A DNA stretch of 64,000 nt from Hyperoplus lanceolatus (lineage: Eukaryota; Chordata; Actinopteri; Uranoscopiformes; Ammodytidae): positions 12,476,001-12,540,000 of the forward strand of contig CM049404.1 of NCBI GenBank assembly GCA_026929865.2. Direction: 5' to 3'. Below are positions 1 to 15,107 of this stretch, one piece after another; the stretch's first letter is position 1; each line of letters begins with the position of its first letter. The notes beneath the pieces are model-generated. The model was given only the letters and a program-made list of their open reading frames with translations, did not search any database and was not told where the DNA came from. A program made the position numbers and the translations under genes.

Positions 1-838
1 AAACACGCTCACGATACATTGTCCAAAACAAAGCCCGATATCACAATTTAGGTAATTGTGTGACATCAATAAATGTGTTACATTAACACACATCCGTAAT
101 CTAAAAACTTGCACATCTTTGATAATTCTGCTCACTCTGCACAATAGCACAGCTCTTCCTTTAAAGGGATAAATGAACATATGATATTACTTTGTATAAT
201 TTCTATATCCTGACTTGCTTTTCTTTATGTTCTCTATGTTTATGTGTATTGCATGCTTACTTTGTGTACCGCCAGACCAAGGCATATTCCTTGTATGTGT
301 AAATGTACCTGGCAATAAACCTGATTCTAAAGTACAAAATATGCCTTCTACCACCAGCCATACATTGTGTAAGATAAAGTAAGGTTGTTTATAACTGAGA
401 TAGTAGGTACTGGAGACTAAGATCGCGTCAAGGTACGTTTGTTATGGCTCACTATGATAATCCTGATAAACTCTATTACGTATGCAAATGTTCGTGTGTT
501 AATACAGTTTGCTAAAATTATTGAAGAAAGACTGCCTTTCTTCAGTCATTGATGAATGTTTGATGACTTGTGCGTGCAAGCATTAAAGATCTTACTTATT
601 TTACTTGAACATTGTGTAAACTTTTATTTCATCGCCAAATCTCATCCTAACTAGACAGCAAGGTATAAGTGTGAAATAGCTCGAGCCCAAATTTACAACA
701 GCCATAACCAGGCTGCATTGTTAGAAAGTAAAGCAGCTCCATAGTTACAATGTCTGCGTTAGAAGCAGAATACATATGTGTCTCATTTTGAACAAAAATC
801 TCTTTGTTCAGTTTGTGGGATCTTTTCTAACCTCTTAC
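1..838. other. apex2 downstream intron, no exon seen
   Basis: This stretch lies 3' of apex2 exon 4 on the minus strand, and so should be part of the next apex2 intron. I see no continuation of the endonuclease domain in any minus-strand frame, so exon 5 onward must be off the left edge. The only recognisable content is a LINE-like tail near 240-336. The rest is ordinary AT-rich single-copy-looking DNA. Confidence 0.5.
240..336 (+). repeat. LINE (L2/CR1-like) 3' tail
   Basis: The segment reads as the typical 3' end of fish L2/CR1-type LINEs: a 'ccttgtatgtgtaaatgtac' stretch, then 'ctggcaataaacctgattct'. Only the tail is present, as expected from severe 5' truncation. The family assignment rests on the shape of the tail and on memory of fish repeats. 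Confidence 0.5.
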
Positions 839-3300
<2,462 letters not shown>

Positions 3301-4060
3301 TTTGTACAAACTAAAAAACTACGATTTGGCTGCAGAAGGCAGAAATAGGACAAAGTGCACAACCGGAAGCAAAAAGGAAGACACGTGGGATACAAGCGGA
3401 AGTGTATTTCTTCATACATTTTTTCGTTATTTATCCATGTATTTATCTCATATTTCGTGCTTGATGATCAAATTAAATCGCTGGACTTATTGGGTTCATG
3501 TTTTTTTCTTTTTTGTTAGTTTAATGCATGTACAATAAATGCACCAACAAGACTGGCAAAAAAAATCATGTTTTAAAAACAGCGAAATATGATTGTGGAA
3601 TTACTCAGGTTATTTTATATTGACATTGTTTTCTTGCTTTCCAGTCACGTCTATATTGTTACATTTTAAATGTGCATATGTATGTAAATATTTTAATACA
3701 TCATTTTCGTATTTATTTTGATGTATTGCCTTCAAATTTTTAATTTCAGGAAGACACACGTTATTTAATTTGCTGTTAATGTTCTGATAAATATAACAAA
3801 AAGAAAGCGCAAAGGAAATACCGACGTATAGGTATGGCATACAAAAAATAAAGACTAGTATGGACTATATTCATATTGCGCAGAATTCAGATTGCATTGC
3901 CATGTTGCCAAGCTAGAGGGTGTTGTGGTGCTTTCAGTTTTTCGGCGCGCTTTTGACACCAGAGAGCTCACAGAGTGAAACAAGAGAACCGGGTGGGTGG
4001 AAGGAAAGGAAGGAAGGAACGCAGCTGCTCTGAATCCTGGGCTGCTTGTTTCCGTGGCGA
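3301..4060. promoter_or_regulatory. head-to-head apex2/bicd2 promoter region
   Basis: The apex2 start codon on the minus strand (3300) and the probable first non-coding exon of bicd2 on the plus strand (ending 4160) are separated by only about 0.7 kb. Near apex2, 3360-3405 has 'aaccggaag', 'cacgtg' and 'gcggaagtg', which match ETS and E-box motifs common in TATA-less housekeeping promoters. Near bicd2, 3940-4100 is richer in CpG. The middle (3440-3850) is AT-rich with no recognisable feature. Shared regulation is inferred from spacing only. Confidence 0.5.
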
Positions 4061-4160
4061 CAATCGCGATTAACAACCGTTGCCCCTGACAGCGCCCGAA
4101 AGAATCTCCCGTTTCACTTGCAACCGGAGAAAACCTTCGTCGTTAAAATAAAACCATACG
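4040..4160 (+). other. probable non-coding first exon of bicd2
   Basis: A GC-richer segment ends in 'ccatacg' followed by a good donor, 'gtgagtagc', at 4161. The next exon starts at 5390 after 'ctttggtag' and contains the start codon at 5475. The left border is a guess because no TATA box marks the start of transcription. Confidence 0.4.
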
Positions 4161-5398
4161 GTGAGTAGCAAGTTTTGCTAATGGCTCGCCATCCGGCGTT
4201 AGCTAATTAGCTTGGCTTGACAGCAGTGTCTTGACGTTGCGACCCCGTGAGTCTTGGTAGTCAACTCCTCTTTTTCTCAGCTAAGCCTGCGCAAATTTAA
4301 TTTAGCTCATTGTAAAGCTAAGAAGCTAGCTAGCGAGCTCAATTCTTTTACTCTGCTTTTCTAATAGCATTGTGGTGTCTACATTGTGCTAAAACTACTC
4401 TGGCTAGCTGTCCCCGGCGGGCGGCCGTGTCCTGTTCCCTGTCCGGTGTCGTGTTAGACGTATGTTGTAACCTTGTCAGAAAATGAGTATCCTCTTAAGA
4501 TACAACCTAACTCTGGAAACATCTAGGCTGCCAAACTATTAACTGTAATACATAATTTAATGAACTATGTATCTGGTACTGCTATGGAGAACTAGATAGT
4601 GGGGTAGGGTGGGACAAACAGATGCTTACAGTATGCATCACTTGGCATCGGCTGCTGTGTCCATCTTCGGTCAAAGAAGAGGACACGAGGAGAGGAGAGT
4701 GGGGTGGGGGGGGGGGGAGACTCCGCCCTAACTAGTTAATACTGGTGGTCAAAGTATCGTGAATCCATATTGTTTCTACTGCTTATTTCTTTGGGATGCG
4801 ACACTTACAGCACCTGTCATCACTGTGTAGCTAGCTACACTCATTCGTTGCTGGCTGTTTATTCTGGAGAGATGTAATCTAATCTTGCCGATATTGAATA
4901 GCACTAACATTGGTCAGTGATGTGTACAGGCCAGCCTTCCCATTTGTATTTTATTTATAGAGATAGTATGTTAAACTGCAGAATTTAAGAATCATCAGTA
5001 ACGATTTTTAAATACCAGGGGCTATAAGTGCGTATTTTCAAAAGATGAATGGCAGCATGAGCTGAAGGCCGAAATTCTTTCTTATAAGTGATACTAAACC
5101 ACAGTCGAATATGCTCACTGGTATTCACGGTGTATACACATTTACAAACTGCATCAGTCAGGGTAAGTTATGGCTTGGATTTGTCTAGTGGCAATTTGGC
5201 CTTTTGGAATTGAAAAGTAGAAGTGTTTTCCCATTCGACCAACCCCGAAGGAAATCTGTTTGTATGCATTTTTGCCCAATTAGTGTCACAATAGGATTAA
5301 CAAAACACCTCTTTTCCATCCTGGCCTTTGTTCTAACAATCTTAAGTAGTTTACATAACCTCCATCTTTGTGTTTTTTTTCTTTGGTAGTGTGGAGTA

Positions 5399-5419
5399 AT
5401 GAGAGTGCAGGAGGAGTGA
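5399..5419 (+). CDS. short upstream ORF in bicd2 5' UTR
   Basis: The 5' UTR part of the first coding exon contains ATG AGA GTG CAG GAG GAG TGA, a six-codon open frame 55 bases before the chosen bicd2 start. Such uORFs can damp translation, but nothing here shows that it is used. Confidence 0.3.
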   Translation: MRVQEE

Positions 5420-5474
5420 AGGAGGCAAGTGTCCCTGTAGAGCATTGGCAGACTAGAGAGGAGGCCAGGCGAGG

Positions 5475-8426
5475 ATGCTTAAGGCGGATGCAGAGCCAGC
5501 AGCAGCGGGTCAGGCAGCAGAGGGAGAAGGGGAGGCAGACATGGGGAGCGGAGACTATAACGCTGATGTGGTGCGGCTGACTCTGGAGCTCCAGGAGGCC
5601 ACAGAGGAGAAGCTCCAGGCAGCGCGCTATGGCCTGGTGGTGCTGGAGGAAAGCGCCGCTCTCAAGACCAAACACAGGCAGCTGGAAGAGGAGCATGAGA
5701 CCCTCAAAGCTGAGCTACAACAGCTCAGAGATGTAAGTAGAGCCCCAAGACCTTCTATATGTATATGTGTGTATATATGTAGTCTAGACTCTAGACAACA
5801 ATAGGCTTGGGAAGTTTTCCTTATCCCAGGCCCAGCACATGCTTTTTCCAATGATATACGGCCGCTTTGATAAATCCACTTTTACAACGGTTTTATTTTT
5901 CACTGTAATGCTCATTAGTTGGTTGTTTCACCCTTTTATTAATATGTTTGTCTTAACATCAAACTTGGTGTGATGATGTGCTAGTTCAAACTGAAGCAAG
6001 CACTGTTTGATTTCACATTTCACCAACTTCCACTGAGGTACTACTACATTTCTTATGTTGACAGCTTTGCTCAGTGTTAGTTGCTCCAACATAGTCAGTG
6101 GATTTTCACTGACAGTTCTTGGATGTCACTTTTTCCCCCTGTGTTGACAACGATGGTTGAACTTGTGATCTTGTTATATATAATATGCAAGCAAAGGTAA
6201 TAACAGGATTTTAGGATGACAGGATGCAATGGAACTGTAATATCATGAATTTTTATTGTTTAAACTGTTACCATTGTACAAAAAAACACGACACAACATT
6301 TGAATGGCTGCTATTTTACAAAGACAAAATCTCCCTATGATTGCTGCTTATTTTAATTTTACAGCTGACAAGCTACCTTACGGCAGTATATCTAGGAATC
6401 CTATAAAGACACTACTGTTATCCTTTCATATGTGTAGCAGCAGTGACCAATGACATGAATTTCATGACTCATCACTTCATTGCGTTTTTTTAACTGTCTT
6501 TCTGCCACCACCTTGCTGTTACAGCTGTGTGACCTTGTATTAAATGGATGGGCTTGTGAGAGCATGCTGAGTCACTTTTGCTCTTGAATGTAATCTGATG
6601 CATTAGAGGGAGAAGACAGTTTGGCACAGCCTTCCCCGCCAATTAGTCAGAATATCCGGTGATTTTAGAGTATCACATTTTCTCTGTTCATCTTAAAACA
6701 GATTGTGATACTTAAATGCTATACATTAACGATTGAATTTGTTAAGTGCCGGATTGTCGATGTAAAAGATTAGAACAATATGTCAAAACTCATTATTATC
6801 ATTTGATCCATGCCTTGCACAGATGTACTGGATTTTCCACATATGCTTCTCATTCATTGTATGTTCTAACAAACTGTGAGCTTCCTCGTATCCCTTTCTC
6901 CCTCTTAATAAATGATTAACAAATGTCCAGTAAACTTGACAACCGCTCCATTAACTGTGTTTATAGAAGTGTAGTTTGTACAGTTGCACTCCAGCTGACT
7001 TTTACTGTTTATTTTATTTAAGGTGCATTTCGTAAAAACATTGCTGTGAAATTATCATGCTCACACTGACATAGAGGTGAAATACAGAAATGCACCAGAT
7101 GGGCCTTGAAGGGAGTGAGCACTGCTGGAATAGTAAAAAAAAAAAAAAAGAAAGGAAAGGAAAGGAAAGGAAAGGAAAGGGAAAAATGGTTTATGTAAGA
7201 AGTTAATCCCATACATTTAAATCCTATCATGTTGGCAGAGTTTTGTTTTGCTATTGTTCCACCCAACAGTTAAATTTAAGATTATAAATTTTAAATTTTT
7301 AAAATCTTGCTTATTGTTGGATATTAAGCAATAAATATGTGCCAGTATTGCAACAAAAAAAATTGGTCCACCCTGATGATTTTTAACCACACATCAAGCA
7401 AAGCTCTTTATGTCCTGAGGGACGTAGTGGTACAGAATTTCAGCAATTTTTGATAATCTGCATAAACCTAATATCTTGCTTTGGCCTGATTTATTTTACA
7501 AAGCAGAGCGGACTCATGTGTTGTGAATTAGCATTGTTATATAACCACACCAGAATGTTCAGTTGAGCTTGAGCATGTTTAATAGCATGTTCATTTTATT
7601 TAACTCCTGATGTGATCGTACGATTCTCAGCAGTCATCGATGCGTAATGTTTTAAGGTTACTAATTATGACAACCTCAAGCTGTGAAGACATGCCTGCTA
7701 TTCCACTTTTAAGTGTTTCTTTAACTAATGTCTGTAAAGGCCTACAGACATTAGTGCCCTCCAGTCTGAGCCCTATATGAATAGGCTCAGGATGGAGGTT
7801 GTGTGTTGTAGAGACTTTAAGTCTCTTGAGGCAAAGTTGTCATATTGAGCTTTATAACATAACAATTTAGGCTCTCTTGATCAGATTAGCTTGGTAAAAC
7901 TACAGCGTGGAAGCTACTGTAGTGTGGAAAAAGTGTTGTGTTACCAAACCATAACCGCTATTTCCTCAATGATCATGTTTAAGCTGATGTGTTGCAGTGA
8001 ATTCCTGTTTCCCTCCCTTTATCAAAGCTGTCTACATGTCTTGCCTTCATATGAGAAGCACAGCTTGAATGCATCATTTTCTTTCAGCAGCGCATGTTTT
8101 GTTTCGATGTGTACAACACTCTAGCCTGCAAGATACTTCACATTTACACATAACCTTCTTTTCTTTTTGTAAAGGCATTTGCAGATTCTGTGAGCAGTCA
8201 GAAGCGTGCAGCTGCTGATGGAGAGTGCAGGGAGGAGAACATGCTGCAGGAGACTCTTTCTAAGGAGGCTGCCCTGACAACACGCATAGAGGAAGTCCAG
8301 GCAGAGATCAAGCAAGCACGCCTAGCTCTGAGCAATTCCCATGCAGAGATTGAGAGACTTGGGGTGTTCTCCAACCAGCTCAAGAAGGTATGGGGAATCG
8401 ACCGGTACACTTTCATACTGGTGTTA

Positions 8427-8519
<93 letters not shown>

Positions 8520-11500
8520 CAGGACCCAGGATCTTTACTACTATACTGGGAAACAGGCAGGCTATAGAAGCTGTGTAGCCTCATTCTCATCATTAAATGA
8601 ACTTTTGCTGACATGGTATTGGTAAATGTATGTTGTGTTTTGACCGCATGTTGTGCTCTACAGGAGTGTGAGTGTCTGGAGGCAGAGAAGGGCCATCTGA
8701 GGGATGAGATGAAGGAATATAAAGTACGTGAGCTGCGCCAGTTGCAGGACAATGCCGAGCTAGAAGAAGAGAACATATCTCTGCAAAAACAGGTGTCTGT
8801 GCTCAAGGAAAACCAGGTCAGTTATCACTTAAGCTACAGTTTATACCATAAAGAGGTTAGTTCTACCTACTGGCTATTATTATAAATTGATGGATTTAGA
8901 TATCCACAATGCATGGTATTTAACATATCTGTAGAAATACACTATTGAGTGGGAAAAAAAGTGTGAGAGTGGCCTAAGTTGTGCATTTTGGAAGTTGTGC
9001 CACCCTTTGTTTCTAGAAAACCGTGGAAGAAATTGGAAATGTGACCACATATTTAAGAAGAGCCATCCATTTGACTCATCCTGTAAAGAAGGGAGACACA
9101 AGGAATAAGATATATGCACATTTAAGCTCAAAAAACTGTGTTTTGCCTTTCAAAGTAAAATTTCCATGATCAAGGTTTTTTGATTATTGTGTCTGAACAC
9201 TTATAGACAAGTTTGAAAACATTTGACACATGTTTTAGTACTTTAGTATGCTACATTTTGAGTCTATACAGTTAGCACAATGTCAGCCCTAAACTGCTGC
9301 ATCATGCCTATTATCCAAAACTCTGGGGTTGGGGTGATTTGTGCCAAAGGGCCTAGGTGAGTTATAAGTAAGTAAGTAAGTAAGTAAAATGTATTTATAA
9401 AAGCACATTTATGACAGTTTGCACTGTCCAAAGTGCTGTACATAGTGCATTCAGTAGATAAACAATGAAGGTAAAATAACAATAACCAAAATAAAAGACG
9501 TAAAGCCCATACATCCACATAAACACAGATAGTAGTGCAGAGGTAAGATAGTTAATGGGGAGGAAACACCAGGGTGTTCATATGGGTTTTGAGCCTTGAT
9601 TTAAAGGCAGAAATGTAGAGGGAATCACATTTGTCAGGTGGCAGTTGGTTCCAAAAGCACGGAGCAACTAGTGCAAAGTACATTTGTGAGAGTTGTGCCA
9701 GTGGCATGGCTGTATACGCTGGTCACCAAAAGAAAGTGATTGTCTACTGTAGTTCAGAAGAGAGTGACATCTCAATTCCACTTAACGACACCACTGATGA
9801 GAGTTCAGATGGCCAGAAAGATGATGATGGTGACTTTGTCATTGTGAGCTTTGCAGGTAAAACCATTAGATCTGCTAGGCCTTGTTTAAGAAAATTGTCC
9901 TTCAATCTTTGTCAACTATTTACTTTATTTACTTTAAATACACCTTAAATAAGTGATTGTCTCATGGATTTGTCTTGCTTTACAGTTTATGAGATATATA
10001 TCAATGGCACAATTCACCCCATGGTATTCTCTCCAACCGCACAACTTACACCACACCGGGGGCAAGTTGTGCAACAAGACAACTTTTTTTCCGAAGGCTA
10101 TATTTCTTCAACAGTTTATTCCAGATCCAAAGTTTTTATTGCCAGGGATGCACAACACCCTGAAATATATGTACATATTTGAGTTGGAGACTTTACTGTC
10201 AAGGCCTTACTTTAAAGTCACTTTGAGTGAAACGTTGCACAACTTAGGCCACTCTCCCCTACTATTTTATACTTGTAAAATGTTTGTTTTTTTCACTTTA
10301 ATACAGAGTTGTATGAACATTGCTGTTGAGCACCGCCTGCGATCATTAGCCTGCATGAGAACAAAACTGCTTTGCATGCAACAAACTTCTAATCTCCTTC
10401 ACATGTTTGTGTGACATAACTTCACAACTGGGATGCAGATAGTCCAGTGTGTGGAAGAGACCGGACAGGCCAATTGCTGGGTGATTCATGTCATTTATTT
10501 ACAGAAAATGGCTTCCACAGCTGAGGACAACAATCCTTCCTTTATTTCCCAGTATGGCTTCTTCTCCTGAGAGCCAAACATTACGTCCAACGAGATACTT
10601 CACTGGCAGAATGCAGCAGGAAAAAAAGAAAGCATTATAGTGTCAAGTAACATTAAGGAAACTAGTCTTTGGTCATTTCATTATTTACAATAAAGCTATT
10701 AAAAACACCAAACCCACCGTGTAGATTAAATATAGTTGTTATAAGTTTTATGGTGGGCATGTACCGGTAATTGGTATGTATGCCAGACCTTCAGTTAAGG
10801 TTTTTTATCAATTAATACAATGATGGTGAAAAATATTCTGATGTTGACAGGACAAACACATACTTTCAGTTTCCAATGTTATAATCGACTTTCTTCGAGA
10901 TGTGTGTATTAAACTGTAATTATCTTTCCTAGCAACAAAAAAACAAAAAATTAACAATCTAAGCTAAGAGCAATTTCTAAACATAAGCAGTAAGCACACC
11001 TTCTAAGTGCTGTTCACATTTTCTCCAGCTGCTAAAAGCTCAAATGCTCTTTGCTCATTGTGTAGCAACAATGTTGTATCCTGGATTATAAAGGATGTAG
11101 GTATTCTAGTGTGTTGTTGATTTATGTAGTCAAGGCAAACCACCATTGTTTAGATTCCTGAGGGTTAAAGACAAATGCTCCCGAACTCAGATACACTGCC
11201 TGTGTATGTGGTAGCTCTGCCAAGACTCCACGACTAGTGCACAACTCGGTGCAACAGAGGTCTGTTGGTGTGTATCATCTGTTATTCAACTTTTGGATAA
11301 AACTTAGTCTTGCCTCTAAAGTCTCTCAGAAATCCCTGTTTGTTGTTAAAATGAAACCACTCAATGATTTTAAGTACTAACCAACACTTTGGTTTTATTT
11401 ATAAAATCTTGGTATTGTTATTTCATGTATACTATGTCTAAAGATTTATCAAGACAACTAAATGAGACAACTGTATTTAAGTATTATATAATAAAAATGT

Positions 11501-14500
11501 AAAGAATTTCAATTCTACACATTCAATGAAATTGGACTGTATGTATAATTGATAGGTACATTTTGCATGCCGGGGAAAGAATATGCACCCATATATGGTG
11601 CATAGTACAGTAACATGGTAAGACTGCTAAAAACAGCCTTGTGGTTGTGCTCCTTCTTCACATTTCAGGTTGAGTTTGAGTCGATCAAGCTGGAGCTGAG
11701 CCGTAAGAATGAGGACCAGGATGAGCAGCGGTCCCAGATAGAGGAGGCTGAGAGGCTGAGGGAGATAGCGGAGCGGCAGCTGGATGAGGCCCTGGAAGCC
11801 CTGAAGGAGGAGAGGGAGCAGAAGAACAGTCTGCGTAGAGAACTCTCCGCCCTGACCCTTAACCCCTTTGATTCCATGGGGAACCTGGAGCTCCACTTGG
11901 ACCAGCTGGATGACAGCCAGGAGGCGGGCCAGGGGGGAGAGGGAGAAGGAGAGGAACAGGACAGTGGCTATAACAATGGTCCTGGCTCTGCTCCCAATTC
12001 TGCTCACCCTCCTCACTTGGGCGGCTCCAAAAGCAACGGCCTCATCCAACGCAACTCCACTCCGCGTAACAGTGACGTGTTCCTGCGCGCCCCAGCCTCC
12101 GGCCTGGTGTCGGACCTGCTCAGTGAGCTACACTTTTCAGACAGTCAGAAACTAAAACAACAACTCCTACAGGTAGGCAACTGGACAATAATATGTTTAA
12201 TTATGGGGATTCACAAAAGAAAACTCATGAAACGTATATTTAAATATATATATGTAGCTCCGGAAAAAAATAAAGGAACAGTCTGGATTTTTCTTGAATC
12301 TTCATCTCTACATAACTTATTGAAAATGCTCCTAATGACAAAAAATGTATTGTATTTGGTAGGAATGTAGTCAGTAGTTTATATTATAAAATTCATCTCA
12401 AACATATAAAAATAGTAAATCTATAAATAGTAAAACGAGAGACACTGAACATTTGGAGTGGTCTCTTAATTTTTTCCAAAGCCGTGTGTGTATTTTTTTC
12501 TTCAAGTTTCAGTGCATCAGTCCTGTCTTGAAAGGATGGATCAAAATCATCTAGTTATTTAGAAAAAAAAATGCTTTTTAGCAACAGCAACAACTATAGA
12601 CAGCAACTCGATCGGTTTGTGTGTGTAAGCTGTTAACAGGGGTGACTGCCACTTCCTGCTTTAGACCACATCCGCTGTATGTTGGTGAAGGTGTGAGCCT
12701 TTATTTTTATATATGAATGGCACCACATTCCATCTTCTACTTCACCAAGCAATAAAGTAACCTCCCACAAATAAAGGGTGCTTGATAAAATTAAGGATGT
12801 CTTTAACTGTCCCTGTCTGTCTGAAATATATATATATATAATTAATGATGCACTTAAATCAGGGGTTGGGTTAGCAAGCTACTACCCACCAGATGTTGGA
12901 AATGGGGAGCTGAATGGGGTCAGCCACTGTTTTACATAAACAATTAATGAGGAGTATAGGTAGTTGGAGGAGCAATTTGTGTCCTTTTTTTTGTGAGGGG
13001 GAAAAAAATCAACAATCAAAATTGGCCTATTAACCTGTCTTGAAACTAAAATGGACAAATATATAGCTAATTGACAGCTTTTAAGAATTTAAAAAAAAAA
13101 AATAATTTAATATATATTTTTCATACATGGCAAGATTTTTATGTTGTTGCTTATTTGTGTGTGTGTTCCCAGGCAGAACGAGAGAAGTCCACTCTTACCA
13201 GCAAGGTGGAGGAACTTCAGCTGCAGCTGGTGATGTCCAAACAGGCTCTCAGTCAGCAGGAGGACAAGGTGGGCTCTCTGACGGAGCAGCTGGAGGCCGT
13301 GCACAGCAGCCAGCAGAACCAGCAGGACGCTGATGACGAGACGGAGAACGCTGACGACGCGGCCTTTGACTACGAGGTGGACACCAAGGGCAAGGAGGTG
13401 CTGGAGGCGCGCATGCGTTCAGCCAGCGAGGAGCTGCTCAAGCTGAGAGATGAACTGTCTCAGGCTGGGACGCGTTACAACATTCTGGAGCAAAAGTACA
13501 AGCACGAGAAAGACCACTGGAGGTCTGAGGCCCAGGAGCTCGCCGACAAGATCCGCCAATGCATCAAGTCCAGCAAGCAGGACCAGGACCGCATCGGTGA
13601 CCTGGAGAAGGAGATTGGAGCCACTAGGAAAGTGGCAATCGATTCAGAAGGCCACCTGAGTGTCGCCCAGGAAGAGCTGCTGGCCTTCTCCGAGGAGCTG
13701 TCCAACCTCTACCACCACATCTGTGTGTGCAACAACCTGACGCCCAAACGAGTTACCCTGGACTATTACCGTGATGGTGCCAGGGCCAGTGGCGGAGGAG
13801 GAGGTGCACGAAGACCTCACTATGTCTACCCTCGGGACAATACACGATCCAACGAGAAGTTCATCTCCAAAGCTGCAGCGCTGCAGTTTATGGGGGAGGT
13901 GGACAGTGCAGGAACCAGTGGAGAATCTTCTAGTTGCCCCGAATCCCCCACCCTGGATTTCAGGGACCCCTCCAACGTCCGCAACTTGGTGGCAGTCATC
14001 CGTTGCCAGATAAAACACCTCCGGGTAAGACAGCGCTGCTTATCACATACACTATGACAGAGTTGTACCCTTGTACTTGATTGTTAGTGACATCCTGTGC
14101 AAATTCCACAAATTCCTTCGTTGTGACTGGATCAGAGAAAGACTCTAATCAGACTGTAGCTGAGATAACTCCTGTCTTTGTTCAAATCTAACACCTGGTG
14201 AAGACACGTTGGTGTGGGTTTGAATGGATTGGATTATCACGGTTCACAGTGGAGTGGTGGCTTGAACTGTAGAGAATCCTTTTAGGAAACAACAGTGTCT
14301 GGGACACTGGGCCCTTGCGTTTTTATCTAGTTTGAAAACACACATAGTTGCTCTTTTGCATTTCTGAAGATTTGTGTTTAAAATAAAATTGTTAAGAAAT
14401 CTGACATTAGCATTTCAAACATTTTGTATGGTTTTGGCAATTGTTGATAATATGATAGAAATATACTCTATATAAGAGGAACACTGTTGCTATAATAAGA

Positions 14501-15016
14501 TATTCCTTTTTTTTTTATAATTTTTTTAAGAGAACTTTTACTTTGTCAGTGAAACAACAACCACATTTCAACGGTCTTTTTTTCCTCTGTCAGGTGGCAG
14601 TGGACTTGTGTCGTCAGAGGGGAGCCATGCCTTACTCAGGGTTGAGTGCAGCCGGAGAGTCGGAGCGGGACCCTGAAAGCCTCATGGAGGAAGTTCTAAA
14701 GCTCAAGTCTCTTCTCAGCACCAAGAGAGAGCAGATAGCTACCCTCAGGACGGTCCTCAAGGCTAACAAACAGGTAGGTCACAGCAAGTACTGGCTACTC
14801 TAGTGCGTTCACCTTTTTATCTCTTTGTACTGTTCTTACTGATTCTGGATAAAGACATGAGCAAATTTGGGCAAATACGGCTGGCTGTGGCGAAGCAGGT
14901 AGGGCGGTCGTCCACTGGGTTGCAGGGTCGGCGGTTTGATCCCCGCCACATGTCGAAGTCTCCCTGGGCAAGACACTGAACCCCAAATTGCTCCAAATAG
15001 TTAGCCTGCTATCTCG

Positions 15017-15107
<91 letters not shown>

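Larger units (their letters stand above)
5733..8174 (+). other. bicd2 intron after first coding exon
   Basis: The intron has a GT donor at 5733 and an AG at 8173-8174. It holds a run of A followed by about five GGAAA units (7137-7180) and three adjacent hairpins at 7725-7826, listed separately. I see no gene or clear transposon in the remainder. Confidence 0.7.

Noticed and set aside
8390-8625. Poly-Tyr, poly-Ile and poly-Leu frames
   Set aside because: They are translations of the ATT microsatellite.
9953-10414. 153-codon open frame as a gene
   Set aside because: It runs across the right end of the pogo-type element into intron sequence and lacks any domain.
13475-14018. Minus-strand open frames opposite bicd2 exon 6
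   Set aside because: They are shadows of a GC-biased coiled-coil coding exon on the other strand.
14879-15000. tRNA gene suggested by a B-box-like motif
   Set aside because: No cloverleaf can be drawn, and the sequence matches a dispersed SINE-like repeat with an inverse copy at 44150-44437.
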